Below are positions 45,323 to 55,682 of a stretch of DNA of 64,000 bases, piece by piece. The notes beneath the pieces are model-generated. The model was not told where the DNA came from. It was given only the letters and a program-made list of their open reading frames with translations, and made no database searches. The stretch is taken from contig CM053809.1 of the NCBI GenBank assembly GCA_028671895.1, positions 6,369,501 to 6,433,500 on the forward strand. Direction: 5' to 3'. The translations under genes and the position numbers were made by a program. The stretch's first letter is position 1, and the number at the start of each line of letters is the position of its first letter. This DNA is from Oenanthe sinensis (lineage: Eukaryota; Streptophyta; Magnoliopsida; Apiales; Apiaceae).

Positions 45323-47761
45323 ATGAGTACCCAGAAAGTTACAAGCATCAAGATTCCACAGTTCGACAGAGAACACTACAACTTGTGGAAACAAAAAATG
45401 CTGCTGTTTATCGGGATTGCAAATCCTAAGTATGCATTGATTATGGCTAAAGGTGTTGAGCTCCCTATATCAGTTGTTCTCGAACATACAGTAGATGGGG
45501 TCGTAATTCCCCACAGACAGTTTCCGAAAAGTCCGGCAGGCTATACAGATGAGGAAACAGAAGCTGTGTCCCTTGATAATAATCTGAAGCTCATATTAAT
45601 TGAATCCCTAGACTACATCATGTACAACCAAGTAGTCAATTGCAAGAATGCAAAACAAATCTGGGAAACAATTGAAATTATCAATGAGGGAACTGAAGAA
45701 GTTAAGGAGAATAGACTGGAGATCCTGACCACCCAATATGAACAGTTTAGATCCAACCCTGGTGAGGGTATCTCTGAGGTGTTTCAGAGACTAAACAAAT
45801 TGATAAACGAGCTAAACATGAATGGAAAGTTTTATCAGAACCAAGAGGTGAACATGAAGTTTTTGTTGACCTTACCAGAGCATCTGGAGCACAGGATTGC
45901 AGCCATTCGGGAATCTAGGGACATGAAAGAAGTAACCCTAGAAAGACTCTACGGAGTTTTAAAAACTTATGAGCTGGAACAGATCCAAACCAGAGAAATG
46001 TATGGTAGAGGTAAGGTACTGAGTTCCTCCAAGGCATTAATGGTAGAAGCACCAGAGAAAGAAGAAGTGAAGGCTGTTGCACCTTCTAACAGTTCAACAG
46101 AGTATGTGGTTCCAGAACTTGGACATACTGCTGACAAACAAGAAGATGGTGATTTCTACTCACTGGAAGAACTAGATCAGCTAGAAGATGAATCTCTAGC
46201 TATGGTTGCCAGGAAGTTTGGCAACATGAGATTCCGAAGAAACTCCTCATTCAGAAGTAAGCCTAATTTTGGAAGATTCCAAAGAGGAGGTTCTTCGACA
46301 GCAGTATCGAAAAGCGGCTACAAGACCGGCTTAGTTGATAGAAGCAAGTTTCGTTGCTTCAACTGTAATGAGCTAGGCCACTTTGCAACTGAGTGCAAGA
46401 AGCCTAAGCAAGGGAAGAAGAGAGAGTCTTACGAAGAGCTCAAGGAAAAGTATGATGCGCTCGTAAAAAAGCATCAAGGAAAGTCCTATCTAGCAGCAGG
46501 CAAAAGCTGGGATGATTCAGATAACGATGATGAGGAAGAGCTAGGAAATCTTGCTCTTATGACTTCATCAGAGGAATCACTGTCTCCCACCCGTGACAGA
46601 GGAATAGAGGTAAATCCTTCTTGTCCTAAGATGTTTGCTTTGCTAGGTAAAGAACTAGATGGTGAAAGAGATAAGGTTAAGAAACTCAGACTCAAAGTCA
46701 AAGAGTTAGTTGATGAGACTGAAGTTTTTAAACAGTTAAAAAGAAATCATGACAAGTTGACTGTTAAGTTGACTGAAGACTTAGCTGTTCAAGTCAGTAA
46801 AGTCAGTTGTCATGTTGTAACAGAAGCCAATCTCAGAAACCAGATAGAAGAAGAAAAGAAGAAGTGTCTTGCATATAAGAATTCCTCATATATTGTAAAG
46901 AACCTAGTTGACCAACAAGAAATAAGTCGTAAAGTTGGGATAGGCTTCGAGTACAATAAATCTGTAGGAAAGCCAAGCAACATAACCCCCTTTAGAAAAA
47001 GTGCTGTAGAAAGGGGTATCCCATATGTTGTTAAAGACACACCAAAACCTCTCTTCATAACACCGATAGCTGAACCTATCCTTGAGAGCTCCGTACTGAT
47101 TGCATATGAAATGCAGTTGGAAGATCTTGAGGAAGAGAAGAAGAGAGGAGAACAGGTTAAGGACATAAAAGGAGTTAATGTCCAGAAAGAGAGGCGTGCA
47201 CCAGAGACCCCAGTGAAAGATGTGGGAACTTCTGATTCCCCCAGACCTGGTGTAGGTGCAAAAGACTTAAAGAATAAAATGAACAGACCCAACACATTTG
47301 TGAACAGTAGGAACAGTAACAATAAATTTCATTCTAGTGAAAACTTCAAAGATAATGAGAAAATTGAAGTAGAATCTGTTAAGCCTCCTACTGTATTGAA
47401 TAACATGCCTACGATTGATGCTTTCCATAGACCATGTGGTATAATGAATTGCATGTTATGTGCTTTTAATGCTATGACTGCTTACTTTAAACGCATGATA
47501 GCTAAGAAAGATAACATGACACCTAGACAGCACATCAATAGTAAATTTGCTAAATCCAAGACTGCGACTCCTTCACCTGAGAAGAAGGAATCATATATTC
47601 CTAAGTCTAAACAGAAAGTTGTTAAGACTGTTTATAGGAAGGTAGGAACAGTCAAGGGAGAAAATGATGTTGTTCGAAAAGGATCTGTTGTCAAAGCAGA
47701 CAAAGGTCAATTCTTTAAATATGCCGGGCCCAATCAATTTTGGGCTCCGAAGACAAATTAA
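45323..47761 (+). CDS. gag of the SIRE-like element
   Basis: 812 aa from ATG 45323. Residues about 15-230 form the copia gag core (IPQFDREHYNLWKQKM, LDYIMYNQVVNCKNAKQIWE). The zinc knuckle CFNCNELGHFATEC is at 345-358. Unusually long for copia, it adds about 450 residues: an acidic part, a charged coiled-coil-like stretch (about 370-540), basic segments and a conserved Cys cluster (CGIMNCMLC, about 703-712), as expected of sireviruses. It ends with TAA at 47759-47761 after QFWAPKTN. Pol follows in the same frame after two more stops. Gag builds the cytoplasmic particle and binds the RNA. The frame has no damage. Confidence 0.93.
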   Translation: MSTQKVTSIKIPQFDREHYNLWKQKMLLFIGIANPKYALIMAKGVELPISVVLEHTVDGVVIPHRQFPKSPAGYTDEETEAVSLDNNLKLILIESLDYIMYNQVVNCKNAKQIWETIEIINEGTEEVKENRLEILTTQYEQFRSNPGEGISEVFQRLNKLINELNMNGKFYQNQEVNMKFLLTLPEHLEHRIAAIRESRDMKEVTLERLYGVLKTYELEQIQTREMYGRGKVLSSSKALMVEAPEKEEVKAVAPSNSSTEYVVPELGHTADKQEDGDFYSLEELDQLEDESLAMVARKFGNMRFRRNSSFRSKPNFGRFQRGGSSTAVSKSGYKTGLVDRSKFRCFNCNELGHFATECKKPKQGKKRESYEELKEKYDALVKKHQGKSYLAAGKSWDDSDNDDEEELGNLALMTSSEESLSPTRDRGIEVNPSCPKMFALLGKELDGERDKVKKLRLKVKELVDETEVFKQLKRNHDKLTVKLTEDLAVQVSKVSCHVVTEANLRNQIEEEKKKCLAYKNSSYIVKNLVDQQEISRKVGIGFEYNKSVGKPSNITPFRKSAVERGIPYVVKDTPKPLFITPIAEPILESSVLIAYEMQLEDLEEEKKRGEQVKDIKGVNVQKERRAPETPVKDVGTSDSPRPGVGAKDLKNKMNRPNTFVNSRNSNNKFHSSENFKDNEKIEVESVKPPTVLNNMPTIDAFHRPCGIMNCMLCAFNAMTAYFKRMIAKKDNMTPRQHINSKFAKSKTATPSPEKKESYIPKSKQKVVKTVYRKVGTVKGENDVVRKGSVVKADKGQFFKYAGPNQFWAPKTN

Positions 47762-47773
47762 TCCGTTTGATAA

Positions 47774-50194
47774 TTGCAGGGAGTTAAACAGGTAAACCGA
47801 GTTATATGGATCCTGGACAGCGGATCGTCAAGGCATATGACCGGAGATAGAGCCCTGCTATCAGACGTGGTTGAGAGAGCTGGCCCAATCGTCACCTTTG
47901 GAGATAACAGCAAAGGAATGACTACGGGATATGGCAAGTTAAATACAGGAAATGTTATCATTGAAAATGTCTCTTTGGTGGAAGGACTTAAGCACAATCT
48001 ACTCAGCGTCAGTCAATTTTGTGATAGAGGTTACAAAGTAAACTTTATCAAGGACAAGTGCTTAATAGCTCATTCTAAAGAAGACAGACTAGCCTTGCGT
48101 GGAGTAAGGAAAGGAAACTTGTACGTAGCTGATTTCAACTCGGGAACTGAAGCTGAAGCAAACTGTTTTTATTCAAAAGCTTCAACAGAGGAAAGTTGGC
48201 TATGGCACAAGAAGCTCTCACACCTGAATTTCAAAACAATGAACTCTCTAGTCAAGAGGGATTTGGTGAGAGGGCTGCCTCCGATGGAATTTACACAAGA
48301 AGGATTGTGTGAGGCATGTCAAAAAGGGAAGTCAAAGAAAGCAACTCACAGAGGCACAGACACTACAAACATCACTGAACCACTTCAACTCCTACACATG
48401 GATTTATTTGGTCCAGTCAATATTTTGTCTATGTCAAGGAAAAGATACGCCTTAGTGATTATGGATGACTTCACAAAGTATACATGGGTTTTATTCTTGA
48501 ATTCTAAAGATGAAACTCCGCATTTGGTGATTGATCATATAAAGCTGATTGAGTTAGATTCAAAGTTACCTGTCCGAGCAATCAGATCAGATAATGGAAC
48601 AGAATTCAAAAATGAAGTTCTGAATAACTTCTGCTCAGACAAGGGGATAACAAGGCAGTACTCAGCACCAAGAACTCCACAACAAAATGGAGTTGTAGAA
48701 AGGAAAAATCGAACCCTGATTGAAGCTGCAAGGACTATGCTAAGTGAATCAAGGTTACCTATCTACTTCTGGGCTGAAGCAGTTAATACAGCTTGTTATA
48801 CTCAGAATCGAACTCTGATCAACAAAGATCATATGAAAACTCCCTATGAATTAATGGCTGGCAAGAAACCTACTCTCAAGTACTTTCATGTATTTGGAGC
48901 CAAATGCTTTGTACTAAAAGATGTAGATGAACGCATTGGCAAATTTGAGGCCAAGGCACATGAAGCTATTTTTGTCGGATATTCAAGAAGAGCATATAGG
49001 GTTTACATAATTGATCAGCACCAAGTGAAGGAAAGTGTCAATGTAACTTTTGATGACACTAAACTCCCAAGTATCCAAACTGAAGATTCTTCTGAGTCAT
49101 TAAAATTTGATAATTATCCAGACTCACATACTGATGACGAAGAAGAACCTGAGATTGCAGCAGGAAATAATGACATCAATGATAGTAATGATCCAGGTAA
49201 TAGTGGTGGAAACAATGGCAACACTGGAGATTCTACTAATACCAGTGGTGGATCAACAAGTCATCCTGGCAGCAACTCAGGGGGAGATGAAAGATCAACT
49301 GGCACAACACAACATCACAATGAATTTCGAGGCGAATCATCAAGATCAAACCTACCTAGGGAAAGGATATGGAGCAGAGATCATCCTTTTGAATTGATCA
49401 TAGGTGATCCAGATGTTGGAGTAAGAACCAGAAGTGCAACTTCAAATGAATGTTTATTCTCAGTTTTTCTATCTCAAGAAGAACCAAAGAAGATTGAAGA
49501 TGCACTAATTGATCCAGATTGGGTTCTTGCCATGCAAGAAGAGCTCAATCAGTTCGAAAGACAAGAAGTCTGGACACTGGTACCCAGGCCTAAAGATAGA
49601 TCTGTTATTGGCACAAAATGGGTATACAGGAACAAATTAGACGGTGATGGCATTGTTACAAGGAACAAAGCCAGACTGGTTGCAAAAGGTTACTCCCAGG
49701 AAGAGGGAATTGATTATGACGAAACCTACGCACCAGTTGCAAGACTTGAAGCCATCAGGATATTTCTGGCATTCGCAGCACATTCCAATTTTAAAGTCTA
49801 CCAAATGGATGTGAAGAGTGCATTTCTGAACGGAAAGCTAGAAGAGGAAGTATATGTGGAACAGCCCCCTGGCTTTGAAAATCCAGAGTTTGCTGATTTT
49901 GTGTACTTTCTGTTCAAAGCTCTCTATGGACTCAAGCAAGCACCGAGGACATGGTATGACACTCTCTCTGAGTTTTTACTTGAAAATGGTTTCACTAGAG
50001 GTGTCATAGATAAAACTCTCTTTTACAAATTACATAATAAAGATATGATATTTGTCCAAGTTTATGTTGACGATATTATATTTGGTTCTACTAACGAAAA
50101 CTTGTGCAAGAGATTTGCTAAGTTAATGCAGAGCAGATATGAGATGAGCATGATGGGTGAGCTGTCATTCTTCCTTGGATTGCAAGTAAAGTAA
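47774..50194 (+). CDS. pol of the SIRE-like element, main part: protease, integrase, RT
   Basis: An 806-codon frame in register with gag, with no ATG near its start (it opens at TTG CAG GGA). Protease has DSGS at 15-18; integrase H145/H150/C179/C182 and D210/D273/E309, 35 residues between the last two; a Gly/Asn/Ser-rich linker about 460-520; RT about 598-806 with YVDD at 764-767. It stops at TAA 50192-50194 right after FFLGLQVK, inside the conserved RT region, while the same frame continues open to 51007. The stop is one C-to-T step from CAA. Expression must rely on readthrough, reinitiation or splicing from gag. Confidence 0.92.
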   Translation: MQGVKQVNRVIWILDSGSSRHMTGDRALLSDVVERAGPIVTFGDNSKGMTTGYGKLNTGNVIIENVSLVEGLKHNLLSVSQFCDRGYKVNFIKDKCLIAHSKEDRLALRGVRKGNLYVADFNSGTEAEANCFYSKASTEESWLWHKKLSHLNFKTMNSLVKRDLVRGLPPMEFTQEGLCEACQKGKSKKATHRGTDTTNITEPLQLLHMDLFGPVNILSMSRKRYALVIMDDFTKYTWVLFLNSKDETPHLVIDHIKLIELDSKLPVRAIRSDNGTEFKNEVLNNFCSDKGITRQYSAPRTPQQNGVVERKNRTLIEAARTMLSESRLPIYFWAEAVNTACYTQNRTLINKDHMKTPYELMAGKKPTLKYFHVFGAKCFVLKDVDERIGKFEAKAHEAIFVGYSRRAYRVYIIDQHQVKESVNVTFDDTKLPSIQTEDSSESLKFDNYPDSHTDDEEEPEIAAGNNDINDSNDPGNSGGNNGNTGDSTNTSGGSTSHPGSNSGGDERSTGTTQHHNEFRGESSRSNLPRERIWSRDHPFELIIGDPDVGVRTRSATSNECLFSVFLSQEEPKKIEDALIDPDWVLAMQEELNQFERQEVWTLVPRPKDRSVIGTKWVYRNKLDGDGIVTRNKARLVAKGYSQEEGIDYDETYAPVARLEAIRIFLAFAAHSNFKVYQMDVKSAFLNGKLEEEVYVEQPPGFENPEFADFVYFLFKALYGLKQAPRTWYDTLSEFLLENGFTRGVIDKTLFYKLHNKDMIFVQVYVDDIIFGSTNENLCKRFAKLMQSRYEMSMMGELSFFLGLQVK

Positions 50195-51007
50195 AAGGAA
50201 GATGGGATTTTTATTTGCCAATCAAAGTATGTAAGAGATCTTCTCAGAAAATACAGTCTAGAAGATTCATCACCGGCAAAAACCCCAATGCCGACAGCCA
50301 CGAAGCTTGACAAAGATGAAACTGGTAAGAAAGTTGACATCACAAGCTACAGAGGTATGATAGGCTCATTATTATATCTAACTGCAAGTAGACCTGACAT
50401 AATGTTCGCAACTTGCTTATGTGCAAGGTTTCAATCTGACCCAAGAGAATCTCATCTAATAGCTGTTAAACGGATTTTTAGATATCTAAAGGGTACACCA
50501 GATCTTGGAATTTGGTACCCTAAGGATACAGGTTTTGACCTAATAGGCTATACAGATTCAGACTATGCAGGGTGCAGGATGGACAGGAAAAGTACCTCTG
50601 GAAGCTGTCAGTTTCTAGGACGACGGTTGATCTCCTGGTACAGCAAGAAACAGCATTCAGTATCTACCTCGACAGCCGAAGCAGAATACATTGCGGCAGG
50701 TAGCTGTTGTGCACAGATCTTGTGGATCAGGAATCAGCTAAATGACTATGGACTTGCGTTGAACAAAATTCCAATTTACTGCGACAACACAAGTGCTATA
50801 GCTATTTCCAACAATCCTGTACAACATTCACGAACCAAGCACATTGACATAAGGTATCACTTTATCAGAGAGCATGTCATGAACGGAACTGTGGTGTTAC
50901 ATTTTGTACCCACAGAAGATCAGATAGCCGACATCTTCACAAAACCACTTGATGAATCCACTTTCTCAAAGCTGGTTAGTGAATTAGGGATGTTAAATAA
51001 TGGCTAA
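50195..51007 (+). pseudogene. pol 3' part cut off by a nonsense codon: end of RT and RNase H
   Basis: The continuation of pol in the same frame after the TAA at 50192-50194. The first ATG is at 50288. It carries the RT thumb (YRGMIGSLLYLTASRPDIMF) and RNase H with its acids (YTDSDYAG, STAEAEY, YCDNTSA), and ends ILTKP-like (IADIFTKPLDESTF) before TAA. It cannot be made as part of pol in this copy. Confidence 0.9.
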
Positions 51008-51881
51008 TTTTTGTTTGCTAGGAATTAATTTAAGCTCATAAATTTTAAATGTTAATATTTAAAGAATTTATGAGTCTTGAATTAATAAAATCCTAGAGCT
51101 TATGAATTTTTGGAAAATTATCTTAAGATTAAATCAATATTCTTAGAAGATAAGTATTTCAATTAAAGCATAAGTAATTTTGTTTAAATTAAGCATTTAT
51201 AAGAATTATGTAAATTAATGTATATATAATGTAAATATTTATTATAAGTTAATATTTATTGAATAATTAATAATTTATCTAATATTCGAATAAGATTTTT
51301 ATTATTTTATTTCGAATTTAGAAACAATTATTAATATAAGTAATTATTCTATTTTATTATTACAAATTCGTATGACTTATTTAAATCAGCATGACTTATT
51401 ATTATAAATGACTCAGTATGACTTAATCTAATAAATTTCGGCATGACTTTTCATTTTTAATAAAAAGTCATACCGAGAGATTAGAACAATAAGTCATACC
51501 GAGCATTTCAAGTGAATTCTTCTCTAATAAGTCATACCGAGTAATTTGTTTTTATTTTCTATTAAAATTAAGTCATACCCAGCAATTCATATACACACAC
51601 ACTGCTACATACTTACAACTCGTGAACAGCCTTTTCATTAAAAATCAAGTGACTGTTCCTGTTCTTGATCAAAAAGAAAATTTCGATTGAAGCTAGCAAG
51701 TGTTTCTTGTGTTTAGAGGACCAGTTGTGTAGTGAATTGTTGATTAAAGCTGATTTTGGATTATTATAAATTAGGGTTTCAATTTTTCAAGTGTAACTTT
51801 TCAAATTTTGAATTGTAATTGTTCATTTTAATTTGTAATCGCACATTGTAATTTTATTAATTTGTAATAGTTTAAAGGAAA
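51008..51881 (+). promoter_or_regulatory. spacer before the third ORF, with a second AAGTCATACCGAG cluster
   Basis: 874 bp of very AT-rich DNA without coding. At about 51,369-51,583 there are four inverted copies (TATGACTTA, GCATGACTTA, GTATGACTTA, GCATGACTT) followed by four direct copies of AAGTCATACC(G/C)AG, the motif of the LTR array. Downstream are TATTATAAATTAGGGTTTC near 51,760, with a telo-box-like TTAGGGTTT often seen at plant transcription starts, and an AT-rich leader to the ATG at 51882. This could be an internal promoter for the third ORF, an inference from motif sharing. Confidence 0.55.
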
Positions 51882-54800
51882 ATGGCTGGTTATTGCGAAT
51901 TAGTAAAAACTAATTTTGTAGGATATTTTAATCCGGTGAATTGTTCAGTCGAGAGGTTTCGACCATGGATCGTGTTTATGAATGAACATTCACTCGTCAG
52001 AACTGCAATTACTCTGAATGCCCCGTTGCAAGTGTTAGCACTTAGGGCTCTGTATTCCACTGCAAGGAATAGGAGTACTGCAGACAGAGTTCAATTCTCT
52101 TTCAGCATAGGAGATCATGAATATATGGTGACTGAAGAGGACGTGAACAGGATTTTGGGCTTTCCAACTGACAATTTCATGGATCCACCCACTGTACCAG
52201 AAATTCTAGAATTTTTCTATTCTATTAGATATCAGGGTGAGATCAATTTGGTAAGACTGACAAAGTCCAAGTTGGTAAGTGAGTGGGACTATTTCTTTGA
52301 CACGTTAGCCAAAGTGTTTGCTCCCACTACAAAGAACAACTTCAACAATATATCTTCACTACTGCAAATCTTTGGGTATTCTGTGGCTCACAATAGGAGG
52401 ATAAATTTTGGGAAGTTGCTTCTGAAAGAAATTATAAGGAAGATGGGGAAACCAGAAAGCAGGGAACAGAATGTTCAAGTCTACTATCCGAGGTTCCTGA
52501 TGCTGTTTATGAATGACTTGTTGGTGGAAGAAGACAAAGCCTTATTTCAGAATGGTCCTGTAGAAGAATCTCCGACTTCTCAGAACCACCTATTTGCAAG
52601 GCTCCACAACAACCCCAAGTTTCAAAATGTGCAAGTGGTAAGGACAGATTACATGGCTGAGATATTAGATCATATTGCTAATCCTGTGCAGGAACAAGAG
52701 CAAGAACAAGTGCCTATGCAATTAGATAATCCTGTGCACCTTCTACTTGAAGCTGCTCACCATGTCGATCAAGTGGCACAAGATCAACAGGTAATATCTC
52801 ACTCACAATCTTCTAGTTCAATACCTATAGAAATATCTACTGCACTATTAGATTTATCTGTGGCGGACTATGATGGTGTTATTACACTCCAGGATATCAG
52901 CTACGAACCTGAAAACACACAGGTTCCGCCCCCAGCTGAATTAGAGCCTCAAACAGTTTCTCCTTCATCCTCTTCTTTGCTAAAAGTCAGAAAAAGGAAG
53001 AAACCTGTCAGAATAGTTAGGGGTCTTGGTGCTGATGTGAGTGAACCCGCAGCTCTGTCTCCACAATCTAAAAGATCTAAATTTCAACCAGAGACAACTG
53101 CAGACTCATCCTTTTCCTCTCAATGGGATATGGATTTTGACATGGCCATCCAAGGTTCTTTAGATACACTTGCTCAACCAGGTGATCTAATTCGCTGTTC
53201 GGCTACAGCTTCAGATAGTGAGGAAAGCACACTGCTAGCTCTCACACTAGCAGGACCTCCGCTTGCAGTTTCACAAACACATGAGGGCACATTTGTTGAA
53301 GAAAATGTTTTTAATAAAAACTGGTCGGATGCCACCTATGATGTGGACCATGACATTTTCGATGCAGTGCAGCATCAGTTACCCTCCAAGGTACTTAGGG
53401 GCACCACAGACTCTAATGAGCCATTCACTACATTGTCTAAGGTGGTGACCCCCCTGGATATATTACATCCAGTGATTTTAAAAGGTCTCGAATCCACTGG
53501 TGGATTTGAGAGGCAACCACTCCATAGAGGGAGATGGGACTCCATTCACGGAGTAGCTACGTCAGTAGCGGAGCCACTTCAAGTTAATCTTGTTGAGGAC
53601 GCGCCTTCACAGGCATCAGAAGAGCAATTTGACTCTTCAAAAGCTATTGTTATATATGCAGGTACAGCTTCAGGATCTGGACAGGAGCTAAACACGAGTG
53701 ATGTGAGGCAAACACAAAGTGAAACACATGCACAGAGTGATAGTGAGATAAACAGGAGTGCAAGTGAGCTGAGTGCACACACACACAGTGTTCTATTATC
53801 TAAAATGGAAGCTCTCCAGAAAGAAATGCAAATTGTTCAGGCTGAGTTGGTAAAAGTAAAAGCACAAGCAGAAGAAAAATCTACATCTGCCTCTGTAACA
53901 CAGCAGCTGACAATAGTACGAAAAGATGTTGATGATGTCAAAACCTCCATTCTTCTAAAAACTCAAGACATCCAAAATGTACAGAATCTTATTGCTGAAG
54001 ACATGAAAGAAGTCAGCAAATTACATGAAAAGATTGATGAGGTTGAGAAAAGCTTGACATTAACAATCATTGAAAATGAAAAGATCTCTACACAAAGATT
54101 CAGCAAACTGGATGATGGAATGACACATTTGAATGAAGGAATGAGGCAAGTCTATCTGACTATGCAGAAAATGTTGACATCTTTTGAAGCCTCTAAAACT
54201 CAAGAGGATCCCTCAACTAAGGGGGAGAAATCAAAGGAGAAAGTAGCTAAAGATGGAGGGGCTTCTACTCAAGACAAAGGGAAAGATAAACTGTATTCTG
54301 AAGATCAATTTCAATCGTATGATCCAGAACCAGAAAAACAGTTTTATGATCAAGAGAAATTCATTGATGACAGTGCTCATGATGAATCAATCTTTCCTGA
54401 CTACTGCAGAGCTGAGGAAGAGATTGCATTTGATGAAGATTTTCTGTTTCCAGAAGAAAAAGAAGTTGATCCAGCCTATGAAGAGGCAATGAAGAAACTA
54501 AAAGAAGACATCAAGGCAAGTCATGCAAAAACTGAAAATCTGAAAGCTCTAGTCATAGAAAGAACAAAGGCAGAAAGAGAAGAAAACCAAGAAAAGCAAA
54601 ATCTCTGGGCCATAGCAGTCAGAGAAAAGAAGAGAGATGTACAGCTCAAGATTGGAAAGAAATGGGATACTGCAAGAGAAATAATGGACAAACAACAACA
54701 GGGTCCATTTGAAGACAAGCATCTGAAATCAATAATTGAGCGTCTAGAAAAGTCAAATGACAACATTGACAACTTCATGAAAGCTCTGAAAGAGGAAGTG

Positions 54801-55454
54801 GACTACATCACTATCCTAGTGGATCACATTCTTGAAGACTGGCGGATACTAGTCTACACACACAGGAATGGAACATTCAGAATTTCCTTAGAGTTTTTCA
54901 GGCAAAGAAGTTTATCAGTAATATGGACGTTCTTGAACAAAATAAAGAGGAGCTCAGAAGAAAATGAACTTCTCAGGGATAGACTTAGAGTCTTTGCTAC
55001 AGCTGTCAGTCCTCAGATCTTATTTGATCCTCATGAGGTAAGATTTTTCTCAAACAAGTTGTATCAAATCATGCAGTTAAATGAGGAATCTTTTAAGGGC
55101 TACACAGTTAAGTACATGATTCAAGTTGAAAGGATGTTAAGGTCAAAAGGTTTCAAATCCCAAGCTAAAATGGATGCTGCAGAGAAGATAAGAAACTACT
55201 GTCTGTCAAAAAGAATTCATTCATACATCAGGCAAATACCAAAGATAGATTCAACACAACCATCTGATGTAGAAGAAGAGATAGTAGATCCTGTTGAACA
55301 GGAAGTACTGTGGCAGTTAGCAAGAGCTGAACAAAGAAGGTTGTATGGAGAATCCACTACAACAGAACAATCAGTATCTGAACAAATACCGAGGACACCT
55401 GTTCATAAAGGTTCAATCCTAGAAGAAGGTGAAGTTGATACATCAGAAGACTGA
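51882..55454 (+). CDS. third ORF (often called env-like) of the SIRE-like element
   Basis: 1,190 uninterrupted codons from ATG 51882. Residues about 1-215 look globular (RFRPWIVFMNEHSL, EEDVNRILGFPTDNF). About 270-420 is Gln/Pro/Ser-rich with a basic cluster KVRKRKKPVR at 368-377 that could be a nuclear signal. About 637-773 is a long coiled-coil candidate (MEALQKEMQIVQAELVKVKA), then a Lys/Glu-rich helix at about 867-910 and a helical C-terminus. I see no signal peptide and no hydrophobic membrane segment, so an envelope role is not supported. Position after pol fits the extra ORF of sireviruses, of unproven function. A frame this long without a stop suggests recent selection or very recent insertion. 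Confidence 0.88.
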   Translation: MAGYCELVKTNFVGYFNPVNCSVERFRPWIVFMNEHSLVRTAITLNAPLQVLALRALYSTARNRSTADRVQFSFSIGDHEYMVTEEDVNRILGFPTDNFMDPPTVPEILEFFYSIRYQGEINLVRLTKSKLVSEWDYFFDTLAKVFAPTTKNNFNNISSLLQIFGYSVAHNRRINFGKLLLKEIIRKMGKPESREQNVQVYYPRFLMLFMNDLLVEEDKALFQNGPVEESPTSQNHLFARLHNNPKFQNVQVVRTDYMAEILDHIANPVQEQEQEQVPMQLDNPVHLLLEAAHHVDQVAQDQQVISHSQSSSSIPIEISTALLDLSVADYDGVITLQDISYEPENTQVPPPAELEPQTVSPSSSSLLKVRKRKKPVRIVRGLGADVSEPAALSPQSKRSKFQPETTADSSFSSQWDMDFDMAIQGSLDTLAQPGDLIRCSATASDSEESTLLALTLAGPPLAVSQTHEGTFVEENVFNKNWSDATYDVDHDIFDAVQHQLPSKVLRGTTDSNEPFTTLSKVVTPLDILHPVILKGLESTGGFERQPLHRGRWDSIHGVATSVAEPLQVNLVEDAPSQASEEQFDSSKAIVIYAGTASGSGQELNTSDVRQTQSETHAQSDSEINRSASELSAHTHSVLLSKMEALQKEMQIVQAELVKVKAQAEEKSTSASVTQQLTIVRKDVDDVKTSILLKTQDIQNVQNLIAEDMKEVSKLHEKIDEVEKSLTLTIIENEKISTQRFSKLDDGMTHLNEGMRQVYLTMQKMLTSFEASKTQEDPSTKGEKSKEKVAKDGGASTQDKGKDKLYSEDQFQSYDPEPEKQFYDQEKFIDDSAHDESIFPDYCRAEEEIAFDEDFLFPEEKEVDPAYEEAMKKLKEDIKASHAKTENLKALVIERTKAEREENQEKQNLWAIAVREKKRDVQLKIGKKWDTAREIMDKQQQGPFEDKHLKSIIERLEKSNDNIDNFMKALKEEVDYITILVDHILEDWRILVYTHRNGTFRISLEFFRQRSLSVIWTFLNKIKRSSEENELLRDRLRVFATAVSPQILFDPHEVRFFSNKLYQIMQLNEESFKGYTVKYMIQVERMLRSKGFKSQAKMDAAEKIRNYCLSKRIHSYIRQIPKIDSTQPSDVEEEIVDPVEQEVLWQLARAEQRRLYGESTTTEQSVSEQIPRTPVHKGSILEEGEVDTSED

Positions 55455-55670
55455 AGACATAGATAGAACAAGATAGAAACTTTGTAATATTTGTTCAGTG
55501 CTAGAGGAACATCTATCTTGTATTTATCTTTTATGTATGAATCTGGAAAATTGTTAAATATAAAACCAGAACTTTTGTTTATTATTTACAGTCATTAAAT
55601 GTCGTACTACTTTCTTAGTTGTTAGTTGAGTTATCCTCTAGGAATTTGTGTGTTAATTGTTTAACAACAA

Positions 55671-55682
55671 ATAGGGGGAGAT
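55671..55682 (+). other. polypurine tract of the SIRE-like element
   Basis: ATAGGGGGAGAT directly before the 3' LTR start TGAAAGG. Confidence 0.9.

Noticed and set aside
51765..51780. Telomere repeat (TTAGGGTTT) near 51,770
   Set aside because: A single copy, not an array; better read as a telo-box-like promoter or leader motif.
51882..55454. Calling the third ORF a viral envelope gene
   Set aside because: No signal peptide, membrane segment or fusion-type motif is visible; position alone is not enough.
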